Assembly: GCA_964036155.1 (NCBI GenBank)
Contig: OZ038422.1
Coordinates: 11,865,201 to 11,929,200 of the forward strand
Reading direction: 5' to 3'
Source of the DNA: Diploscapter coronatus
Taxonomy: Eukaryota > Nematoda > Chromadorea > Rhabditida > Rhabditidae
DNA length: 64,000 bases
In this document: positions 36,364-46,857 of the stretch, piece by piece
How the letters are laid out: each line of letters opens with the position of its first letter
How positions within the stretch are numbered: the first letter of the stretch is position 1
Notes under the pieces: model-generated
What the model was told of the DNA's origin: nothing
The model's database searches: none
The model's input: the letters and a program-made list of their open reading frames with translations, nothing else
Program-made: the position numbers and the translations under genes

Positions 36364-39300
36364 ATGTCAGAAGCTCCCAATAAAAGTTCTAACCATGAAA
36401 AGTTCACCATCCAAACCGCCATATGGAATTTCATCAAGTACGGGGTATGCACTTTTTATTTATTTATGAAATAAAACATCGAAACTTTTGTCAATAAGTC
36501 GCAAAAATAATCCGATTTAGCATATGATTCTATTGAAAAAAGCGCACGATCAATGTTATTGTGATTTTTCAAAGAATGCGAAAAACTCTGAATTGGCATT
36601 GAAATTCTGACAGGAAACATCGTAATTATTATGTTGTCAAGCAAACGTGATTGACATTTGCAAATACAACGTAGATTTGGCAAAATGTTGAACCCCAGCT
36701 TCTAAAATTTTCAAAATTGCGACTCCAAATTCAATTTTGCTCCCAAATTTTACAGTTTGTTCCAATTCTCAAATATCTAGAAAAAAAAACGCTGAATAAT
36801 TCCAAAATATCAGCTACCACGGGACCAATTTTAATATAAAATTATTGATAATGATTTTTTAATCAAATACGGTGTGCAGCATAAAATATGCTTTTAATTC
36901 CCTATGCTTAGCCATGTGTTAGAATAAAATCGGAAGCAGCTTATCGATCATTTAAACAGAACACTCGGAACAGTTTATGGGAATATTTGGCAAGGTCTAT
37001 AAAATGCTTGAATTTTTCTATTGTTCCCAGCTGATAGAAATGCAAATTGCCCGTCATTTTGTATTCATTTTCAGTCCCCACGATATTTCGAAAACTGATT
37101 AGGTCTATTTTTCTCCGAAACTATATTTTAAAATAACTTATCATAAATATAAAAATCTATATCTTAGGGTTAAACCTTCACATTTTAAACTATAGTCTTC
37201 AAACTTTTTCAAGCAGCTCTTTTAACTTTCGTACGAAAGACAAAAGAACTCACGTTTTTCGTTTGATTTAACCCTTAGCAAATAATTTCTGAAAGCCCTG
37301 TACTTGTGACGTTTTCAATAGTAAATATTGTTAGGCATCATTTCTTTCAGCCGCTATAAAATCCCGGTTGTATCACTCCATTTATCAAATCTCCCTATTG
37401 ATTCTTCTCAAGTGTTCGTAAATTTTGTGTTCTTATTTCTTCGTCGGCAGAAATTTCTTTGAACATTATTTTGCAACCGAACTAAAACACAGATTATTTT
37501 AACTGTAGGAAAAATTGGTTTGAGCGAGAAAAGCCGTCCTTCATTTTTCGCGTCGAGAAGGGTTTGTACCGACGCTTTGAGAGCTGTGCAAATTTTCTAA
37601 AGGCAAGGAGCGTCTTGTGAGCGTGAAATATTGACATTTTATGTAAAGCACGCGGTCTTACAGTCTCAGAATTTTAACAGTCCGAATATTATCAAAAAAA
37701 TAAGTAAATTGGAACTTCAAACCTTCAACATGCATGACTAATATAGAAGTTCGCTTTAAAGAGTGAATAATTCATCCCGGCTTAAGAAGCCTGTCCTTAA
37801 AAGATTCATAACACAACTTTTCTCCGACAAACATTTACCCATTGCGCAATTCTCATGTCAAAAATCTTCTAAATTCCTATTTCAATCTCTAAACTGAAAA
37901 TTCGTGTGCAATTTTGGCGCAAACCTCAAAATTATTGTTCATCTCAGATATTTATCCACAAAAACATAACTTTCATGTCAAAAACCATCCAATTTCTTTT
38001 TGCGATTTTCAAATTGTTGCCAAGATTGAGCATTTTGGCAATTTTGGGTCAAACCTCAAAATTTCGCGAATTTTAGCCCGGAAGTGGGCGTGGCCTTTGG
38101 GGCACTCGGCGCGTCGTCTCGTCGGCAACTGCAACCTCGACTTCAACAACCTCAGCCCCGCCCATCTCAGACCAGACTTCCTCAAACTCTCTACCACTGT
38201 CCAGGGTTAGCCCTGATTCAGAGCCAGAAAATATGGCCACCAATATTCGAAGGACATCTAATCCATTAGCCGGAATCAACCATGTAGACTTGGCTCAGGT
38301 AAGAAAGAGATATATGAAATTTTCTATTTATCGAAATTTAAATTTATAAGATATGAAATCTAATTAATTTATTTTAATTTAATTTTTTATTTCAGCTCGA
38401 AAAATCAGTAGAAAAGGACGCTATCAAGCCCCGAGTCTACTTCAAACGATGGTTTATTTTATTGATGTTCATTTTTCTATCAGCCTCTAATGGAGCCCAG
38501 TGGATTGAATACTCCATCATAGTTACTATCGTTTCTGAGTTTTACGATGTTAGGTAGCATACTATTTAATCATAAATCAGTATAAATCTAAATTTTAGTG
38601 CTACATTAATAGATTGGACCTCGATGATTTATATGTTAACGTACATTTTCTTCTTCATACCGGCAGCGTAAGTAATTTATTTGAATAAAATATTCACTTT
38701 AAAGCCTTTGAAACTTGTATAAAAATAACGTAATAACGTATCGTAACGACCATGTTTACATAGCTGTAAAATCGATGTTTAACTGATATCCTCCTATCAT
38801 ATCCACCCTAATTCCCAACATTATCTATTTACTTTGCTCCGTCTTTTCACCTAAGCGCAATAGAAAATAATAGAAACCTGTAAACTCAAGGAAATTTCGG
38901 GTCTAGATTAAAGAATACTACATTTTGCAGGTGGTTACTCGACAAATATGGTCTGCGAGTGTCTGTATTGTTGGGAGCTTTGGGAAATGCGGTTGGTGCC
39001 TGGGTAAAGATCATGTCTACTAATCCAGGTCTATTTTTTTTTTTTTAGATATCTGAAATTCGATCTTAACAAATTAGTTTACATTCAAGATTTTATAAGA
39101 TTCATACAATTTTGAATCAAATTTCTCTTCAGATTTATAGTGTATAAACTATATTCAATTAAAAAGAATATTTAAAAAAAAAAAAACAAAAAATAAATAA
39201 AATTTCAGATGGCTTCTGGATCACGTTTATCGGTCAGACGATAGTGGGGACTTCTCAAATTTTCACTCTCGGAATCCCACCCCGACTTGCTGCGGTGTGG

Positions 39301-40872
39301 TTCGGGCCTGACGAAGTTTCGACCGCCTGCGCGGCTGGAGTCTTTGGAAATCAGGTAGGCGATTTCATATATCTTTTTGAAAATCTGATTTCACACGTAT
39401 ATTATTTCAGCTGGGAATAGCGGTAGGATTTGTGACCCCACCTCTTCTGGTGCACAATGGCACGAAAGAGGACGTCGCGAGAGATCTAAACGTCTTATTC
39501 CTGGCCTCGGCCGTGCTAAATACCGTCATTCTGACGTTTATTTTGTGCTGTAAGAAAACTTCTCATTTAATGAAAAAATGAAACTTTAGTTTTCTCCTCA
39601 AAACCCAAAGTTCCACCGTCGTTGGCACAACTAACTCAACAGCAAGAGGCCGCTTTCGATAGCAATTTCTGGGGAACGCTAAAGAAACTGATGACTTCCA
39701 AGGATTTCCTATTACTGTTTATCACTTACGGTAAATTATTCTAGTTCTACGATTTTACGTTTTCAAATGATAGGGTGACTTATGAGTTAGCTAAATAATT
39801 ATTACAAATCTAATATAGTTCGTTTTCGCTGGCAAAATAACCGTTCCAGGCATCAACACCGGAGTGTTCTATGCTGTGTCCACGCTTTTGGCTCAAATCG
39901 TGCTGGAATTCTACCCGAACGAAGGTGAAACCGTCGGTCAGATTGGCTTGGTTATCGTGGTAGCGGGAATGGCAGGCAGTGTGGTCGGAGGCTATTGTCT
40001 GGATAAATTCAAGAAGTTCAAGTAAGGATTTCATATATCTTTCAAATCTCGAATATAGATGATTTTAGAGATTCCTTAAAATGAAATTTCCAAGCATTAT
40101 TAGTACATATAAAAGAAAGAATTGATACTCATTTTTGAATTTTATACATCCATGAAGAAAGTGCATAAATGTATCAAAATAATTCAAATATTCAATCTAA
40201 AATTATCGAAAATAAAAAATTATATATATATATATTCCTTTTCAGATTGATCACCCTGATCGTCTACCTATGCTCATTCCTCGCCATGCTGGCCTTCACG
40301 TTGACTTTGGATCTAGGATCTATAGCCATAGTCTTCGCGAACTCCTTATTGCTTGGGTAGAGATATATCAAATCTCCCGGATTTCATATATATATATACT
40401 TTAATTTAGCTTCTTTATGACCGGATTCCTGCCGATCGGATTCGAATTTGCTGCGGAGATAACTTATCCGGCTGCAGAAGGAACTATGAGTGGACTTCTG
40501 AACGCTAGCGCTCAGGTAGGGGACTTAAAAGCGATATACGAAATCCCAGATATATGAAATCCTTCAGATCTTCGGAATAGGACTGACGATGTTTATGGGA
40601 TGGATAATCAGATCAGTAGGAACCTTCTGGGCGAACATGATCATGAGCGGCTTTCTGATTCTGGGAACGATTGTTACTGGTATTGTTACAATAGTTTTTC
40701 GTTTAAAAAATTATCTAAGTAGTACAAATTTAGCAATGATCACCGAAGAATTACGCCGACAAAAAGCTCACGAAATCCAAGCTCACATGCCGGTAAACTT
40801 TCTAAATTTAGTCGAAGTTGTAAAAGTTGAATAATTCAGACGTCAAATACGCAGTTGACTACGGCCGACTAA
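36364..40872 (+). CDS. FLVCR-family MFS transporter
   Basis: Predicted heme/choline-type transporter of the FLVCR (SLC49) family in a cell or organelle membrane. Exons: 36364-36444, 38077-38298, 38396-38553, 38599-38667, 38931-39028, 39209-39354, 39411-39549, 39590-39730, 39850-40021, 40246-40356, 40410-40515, 40568-40792 and 40840-40872, all in phase. About 12 membrane spans are visible. Family words are [10 protein letters not shown] in TM1, [39 protein letters not shown] and [13 protein letters not shown]. The exon at 38077 gives a Ser/Thr/Pro-rich cytoplasmic N-terminus. The first exon is separated by a 1.6-kb intron and is less certain; translation might start within 38077-38298 (in-frame ATG in ENMATNIRR). 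If the last 47-nt intron is not removed, the protein ends at a TAA at 40832-40834. Confidence 0.85.
36445..38076 (+). other. First intron of the FLVCR-like gene
   Basis: 1.6 kb without a supported exon. Its 3' end holds two diverged direct copies of a block of roughly 95 bp (37845-37934 and 37967-38063). Confidence 0.45.
37845..38063 (+). repeat. Diverged direct duplication
   Basis: Two copies share TTCATGTCAAAAA..., a variable middle, and CAATTTTGG(C/G)...CAAACCTCAAAATT at their ends, offset by about 127 bases. It lies just upstream of the second FLVCR-like exon. Confidence 0.6.
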
Positions 40873-41542
40873 TGAAAATTCGATTTTTAAAAATAGCCTA
40901 CTTTGGACCTAAACTTTCTGACCTCATAATACTTAGAAACTATTTCACTTTATTAATATTGGAGCTTATTTCTCGTAGTTTTAAACAAATATTATAAGTC
41001 TCGAGTTTACGGGTAGCCTCATTTTGGATTTAAAATACTTTAAATTCGAAAAAATCTCTGGACCTACACAAATTCTATGATTGTTTGTTGTTCGTTTGTT
41101 ACCTAGCATTTATGTTATATACGAGTGGTTCTTTCATAGATAATTTTTCAAATTTAGACGAATTTAAAATAGAAAATTTTTAAATAATCCTAAAATTATA
41201 TGAATTGTGTGATTTTCATTCATTTTAAATCGAAAAATAAATATATTTAGAAATTTTTAGCTTTAAACTAAAAAAAGAATCTATAAACTAGTATGATTTG
41301 TACAAGTTATAACTCGAAATAAATCGTATTTTAAAGACCTGCGAAACTTTTACAAGTCTTGGGAAATTTTCGCTCTCTTGCGGAAATAAATTGAAGGACC
41401 TCAGCTCAGCACTATTATTCTATATCCTACAAGGTCACAGATCTATTTCTCTTCTTTCTTTTCCTCTCTTTCTCTCTCTCATTATTCTTCTTTCTTATTC
41501 TTGACAGTTCCCCATACATACAAATCGAATACGGAACAATCC
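40873..41542. other. Intergenic region with CT tract
   Basis: No exon seen. A CT-rich run at about 41450-41490 and a TTGACAG at 41503-41509 precede the FKBP start and could serve as a trans-splice acceptor. Confidence 0.4.
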
Positions 41543-43456
41543 ATGACTATTCTATACCTACTACTTTGCTTAACTTGCCCCATTTTCATCGGTATGTTGA
41601 AAACAAAGAAAATCGATATTCTTCTGGAAAATAATCACGAATCTATAAAGAAAAGTTCTAAGTAATGAAGATTATTTTTTTCCAAATTTGTTCATTATAA
41701 AGAGAAGTCCTATCTTATTTTGATAAATTTCAAAAGTTATTTAGAAATTTTCTAATTTTTCACTATAAAACAAACATTATATTATTTTGTGATAACTTTA
41801 ATAAGTATAGGAATTTCCTAAAATTGCAATATTTCAGAAGCATCTATAGAAAATGCGGATATCTCAGCCGGCACTGGAAGACGTAAAGTCGAAGATTCCA
41901 TTCCGGTCATCGAAATTCGGGGTGAAGGAAAGCCGATGTCCTCAGCCCAGATTAGGCATTTGGAAGAAATGAACAACGGTGGAAAACCGCTGGATATAAA
42001 GGTTGATTTTCGTCAATTTTAGTTAATTAGTTTAAATGTAAAATTTAACCATGGTCTCATTTAGATATTTCTTTTTCAATTTTAAAGCTGATGCTAAATA
42101 GGCTAAATTTTAAAGTATAGTTTTAGTTAAAATAGTAAGGTTAGTTAGGATGTTATTAATTCAATTTGGCATTACATTTTGAAGTTAAACAATCTTAAAT
42201 TGCAAATATAGCTATTATTTTCGTTGAAGTTTCAACCTTCTCTAACCTATATTTCATCTTAGGTCGATAAGACTTGGATCCCACCAAACTGCCCGAACTC
42301 TGCGAAACGCAAGGATTTCGTCACGTTCCATTACAAAGTGTTCACGGAGGACGGAAAGAAAGTCTACCAGACCTATCAGGAAGGCCCCGTCACGATCCAG
42401 CTAGGAGTTGGCATGATCATACCGGGACTCGACAAGGTTAGGTTCATTTTCAAGATTCCTAGCCTATTAATCAAATTAATAAGCATACAGATTCATATTC
42501 CAATGTTCACCACCCTATATAATTGCACATTCTATTAGATCCTTTGACTATTAGTTTTATTCTTTCTCCAAAACCAGATTGAATAGGACTTTTCAGGGCC
42601 TAAAAAGTATGTGTGACGAAGAGCTCAGGAAAATCCAAATCCCATTCAGACTTAGCCGAAAATCTAAAAGTCGAGGTGGGAATTACCTAAACTTGTACAA
42701 ATTCAGATAAATCTTAAATTTAGTCTGGAAAAACATCCCGAATGACGAGCATTGGCTGACGTTCAACATTGAAATGGTCAAGGTGGAGCCCTATTCTCAC
42801 GAAAGACAATTCGCGTTTTTGGATCTGAATAATGATACTAGACTCGACGAAACTGAGGTTGGAAGTGTGGCGCCTTTTTCAGACATGACGCTTTAAATTA
42901 TTACGTCTTTTTTTTATAAAGACGTCATTTTTCAATTTAGATTATTAACTGGCTCACGAAAATGCGCAAGGACTTCGGGAAATCCTGGAAAAACGAGGAT
43001 ATCGATGACGTTCTGGCTGCGAAATACTACATCAAGTTTGAAAAACAGCATGGTTTAAAAATAAATAAATTTTTAGGTATTTTGACGTCTCTGGTGATGG
43101 CATTATCTCTAAGGCCGAATTTATTCAAATTATGGAGCGAGATGAGGAATTCATGAAGGAGAGAAGTGAACAAGCTAAGAGAGAAAAGGGCCGGAAGAGG
43201 GATCCCGGAGTCGCATGGATTTTGGACTTTAACAACGATGGAATCGTCTCGTATCAGGTGAGATATATAAAATCCCCTTTTTAAAATTGAAGGAGGAAAT
43301 GATTATTATGCGACACAAAATCTTGCGAGGATCAGCTTTAAAAACTATTTTTATATAGAATATATTAAATTCCCTATGCTTTAGGAATCCGACACTGCCC
43401 ACGAAATTCTGGAAAATCCACCCAAGTTGTTGCCAACTCAGAGGGATGAATTATAA
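41543..43456 (+). CDS. ER FKBP-type prolyl isomerase with EF-hands, RDEL tail
   Basis: Predicted secretory-pathway folding factor. Exons 41543-41591, 41838-42001, 42263-42436, 42597-42675, 42724-42857, 42941-43035, 43077-43257 and 43385-43456 give 315 aa. The order is: signal peptide (MTILYLLLCLTCPIF), one FKBP domain (VTFHYKVFTEDGKKV ... MIIPGLDKGLKSMCDEELR ... LTFNIEM), then EF-hand loops DLNNDTRLDETE, DVSGDGIISKAE and a third DFNNDGIVSYQE. The C-terminus is RDEL, an ER retrieval signal. The isomerase pocket looks weakened: the usual FDSS aspartate, the pocket Trp and the AYG tyrosine of active FKBPs are not conserved. The layout resembles FKBP14/FKBP7 and the C. elegans fkb genes with EF-hands. 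One intron is only about 41 nt (43036-43076). Confidence 0.9.
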
Positions 43457-43925
43457 TCATTTTTCAGTTGAAATTGTTGATTTTTAAATTAATGAATAAA
43501 TTAAAAAGCACCTGAAGAATAAAATTTATCGAAATCGAGCCTATTGAGCCCAAACTTCGAAATTAAACTTCTCATTGAAAATGTACAGAATATTTTTAAA
43601 AAATTATATCTGGATCCGAGTTTTCGATATCTAATCCATAAAATCAGCATAAATTGCATCATCGTAGAGGAATGAATAAAGCCAATTCTGATAAAAAATA
43701 TCAATTTTTGGATATTTTATTCAAGTCTAAAAAATCAAGTTCCAATTTTGTGATTTCGTAATTTGTGTTTGGATAACTTTCAAAAAAGCCTCCAACGTCA
43801 AAGAAAGGGTTTGTTGGTTCAGCTGAATTTTAGTTTCGATATGTGGATTTTTCATTGATTTGCGTGGATAGTTCCTCCAATTTCTCAGTTTAGATATTTG
43901 AAATCCCTAGAACCTTGTCTAAAAT
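43457..43925. other. Intergenic region, FKBP to membrane-protein gene
   Basis: AT-rich, no exon seen; AATAAA at 43495-43500 follows the FKBP stop by 39 bases. Confidence 0.4.
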
Positions 43926-45087
43926 ATGAATTATTCAACATTTTCTCTAGTCCTAACAGTATTACTTTTATCATACAACAGAATTAATTGTCAAGATTCA
44001 GATCTGGTGAGCTTGCCCAACACTTTTATCAGGGAAATCTCAAATTTTAGGATGACGACGATACAAGTGTTGAAGAACAAAATAGCCAGGATAATACAGC
44101 TACCCAGAAGGCTACGTCAAATACGCCTCGAGCTTCTGCTAACCCAGTAGCTCAAAATTCGAGCCCAAGTTCAAGTTCTACGGGTCAGAATCGGAACCCA
44201 ACAAGTTCCGGAAATCCAACTACAGTAACCTCTACTGTAGCTCCAGCAGGAAATCCAGGCAAATTGAATATCTTACAGAATGAAGAATAGTTGCATTTTC
44301 TTGATCTCTTCTTTCTAAATACTATTCCATCATGTGCTCTAATAATAAGATTGTAATCGCGAATTTCAAAAATTCAAAAATTCAGATACCGACAAAACTC
44401 AAGAGCAGAAAAAATCCGAAGAAGATAAGTCAGATGAAAATAAGACCGACAAGACGGACCCCCAAGAAAATAGCAATAATTCCCAGCAAAGTTCAACGAC
44501 AACAGGACCTAAACCAGGAGACGAGGACAAAGAAGATAAAGTAGGAATTTTATTAAGCATTTCAAAAATCCCTTAAAGTACGGAAATTAATAAAACTAGT
44601 ACCCATAAGAAAGCTAAATTTGTATATTTAAAAATTATGAAGCCTTCTATTCTATCTGTACACTTTATTTTTATTAATTGCCCAAAAATCTGAATTTTCA
44701 GAGTGGTGAATCTAACGAAGTGATCGCTAGGGCGCCGTCTCTTGGAGCTGGAGGCTTTTTCAGTAAGAAAATTTAGAAAATACGACTTTTTTCTTGATGG
44801 AGATTAACTTTTCCACCGCATAAATGTCGTATTTTCCTCAAATTTTGAGAAAAACCATCCGTTTTCAGTCGGATTTTCAATTGGCATTTTGCTGATCGCC
44901 GCTTTATATGCTGGCTATACAGTTTGGCAGCGAAAACGAGGCACCGGAGTCACCGGATACAGGTCATATTAATCATTGAGGTACTAGGCTAGGCCCCAAG
45001 TAAGGTGAAATTGCAAATTTTAGGCCCGTCGCTCCAAATATCGAACACGCTATAGCTATAGAGAGCGACTCTGGTACCGACCATTAG
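43926..45087 (+). CDS. Small single-pass membrane protein with Ser/Thr/Asp-rich ectodomain
   Basis: Six exons (43926-44006, 44051-44258, 44386-44540, 44702-44762, 44869-44962, 45024-45087) give 220 aa. Layout: signal peptide (MNYSTFSLVLTVLLLSYN), a Ser/Thr/Asn-rich stretch likely to be O-glycosylated, an acidic Lys/Asp/Glu-rich stretch (KSEEDKSDENKTDKTD), one transmembrane helix (IGFSIGILLIAALYAGY) and a short cytoplasmic tail, WQRKRGTG ... SDSGTDH. Joining exons 2 and 3 in phase requires a GC-AG intron (donor GC at 44259-44260); otherwise the frame stops at 44290. I do not recognise the family. A cell-surface mucin-like role is inferred from composition only. Confidence 0.7.
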
Positions 45088-45769
45088 AAAAAGAAGAAGA
45101 AAATTTGCTCAGATATATCAAAAATCCATCTGAAAATAGTTTATTTTTGCAATTTTTACAAGCTTCGTCTATCATTTTGCCTTCTCACATTAACTTCGGT
45201 TTTACTTCACAACTAATCCAGCGGACTTCCAACACATTTCCGGCTTTAAATTCGCCCTTTTCCGTCGATTTGGATAAATATAATTATAGGTAATACTGTG
45301 TTTTGTTCTGATTTTCAACATTTGATATTATATTATATTATATATTGTAAATAAAATTTTCTATAAAATTGCCTAGGAATTATAAAAAGTGGTCGTAAAG
45401 TGATAGTTTGATAGATTTTACGCTTATCTTCTCAGCGCGCGCTTATTCGCCTTATGCCTTGATCGACTTATATTTTGGTAAAAAATGATTGGTGCTTCGT
45501 CGTTTCAACTCTCCGCTTTTCGCCTACTTAGAAGCCTATCTCTCCGCCACTCTGCTATCTCTTTTCCAGTCTTTCTCCTCCTTTCTTCTCTCTCCCTCTC
45601 TCTCGCTCTCTGCAGAGGCACGCAACGCGCGTCTACTCTTTCCTCCCCCTCCCCCCTCGTTTTCTGACGATCAATAAGTGCGCTATCTCTTTTTCTCTCT
45701 GGCGCCTCTCCTTTTTCCTATTATCTTCTTCGCTGGTTTTGCTTTTTATCCCTTTCTGAAACCAACAAA

Positions 45770-45791
45770 TCACACACACACGCACACACAC
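45770..45791. repeat. CA microsatellite
   Basis: (CA)n with one CG interruption in the csnk-1 upstream region. Confidence 0.8.
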
Positions 45792-46620
45792 TATACCACT
45801 CGACGCAATCACCTGCTGATATACCATTTGGTAATCCGAAAAGTCCCATTTGGTCTGGTAAAGCCACCAAAAGATTCATTTTTCTTCGTTAATTTGGGAC
45901 TTGTCGGCTTACACCTTGTCTTTTATCTTGATATGTTTTGATCGATGTCATTTTTCGTCTATGTCTAGCCTCTTCCCCTCTATGCTTGTTGACGTTATCT
46001 AATTATCGTAATCATCTTCAAATTAATTGCATCAAATACCGTAATCCGTTATAGATATTGCCCCATTTTGAAGCTGATTTAGTAAGACACTATGTCAACT
46101 ATTTGACTCATTCGTTCTCATCGATTTTGTGCCGTATCGCAGCCGGAAAATGTTGCTATTGCGTATGGAAAAGCGCGATAGTGCGAGAGAGAGCTCGGAA
46201 AGGGGAGATAGGTTAGAGAAACAAAGAAATACAGACACTTGCTGATAAACTGTGTAAGCTTTTGTGCCGATTATGCATAATCAGCCAGAGATATGTGTTG
46301 AGGCATACTTCGATCGATCGAAGTCGAAAACCGGCTTGAGTCACTCCTTTTCGAAGCAAAAAACATTGATTGATGCATTTTCGGGTCTCCTGTATAATTC
46401 ACCGATCTGTTCATAACTTCCTAGCCTAAATCTAGCTCAATTTTACAAATTAGAGCTTATTTTTGGCGAGTTTTCAGGAAACCTAATTTTCGTATTGTTT
46501 TGTCTGTGATAATGTGCACTTCCAAAAACATTGTCCTGTGGCTTCATTAAAGTGCGTTCGTCGATTGCGCGCTTGACTCCATCCCCTATCGATTTATTTT
46601 CATTTTCGCCGATTTTCCAG

Positions 46621-46696
46621 ACGAGTCTCTTCGGGATCGCGTCTGACCCGGCACCCGACACAACTACCATTCGGACTCTCTCATTGGGCACCAACA
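46621..46696 (+). other. Probable 5' non-coding exon of csnk-1
   Basis: A GC-rich 76-nt block bounded by a good acceptor (GATTTTCCAG) and a donor (GTGGGG). The next acceptor, TTTTCAG at 46840-46846, lies 11 bases before the kinase ATG. The joined frame does not run into the kinase frame, so it is read here as untranslated leader. Confidence 0.4.
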
Positions 46697-46857
46697 GGTG
46701 GGGGATTCAATTCGAAGTTTCGGGGCTGGGAATTTTAAAATTTGATGTAACATCCAACATGTGTCAGGGTTAAAATGTAGTTTTTAGCTCAAATTGAATT
46801 CTTGGGACTAAAAATTGAATTTCGAGTTAGAAATTTGAATTTTCAGCAGCTGGAGTA

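Larger units (their letters stand above)
45088..46857. other. Intergenic region upstream of csnk-1
   Basis: Contains a CT-rich tract (about 45535-45720), a CA microsatellite (45770-45791) and an exon-like GC-rich block at 46621-46696 flanked by TTTTCCAG and GTGGGG. No coding exon that fits the kinase frame. Confidence 0.5.
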
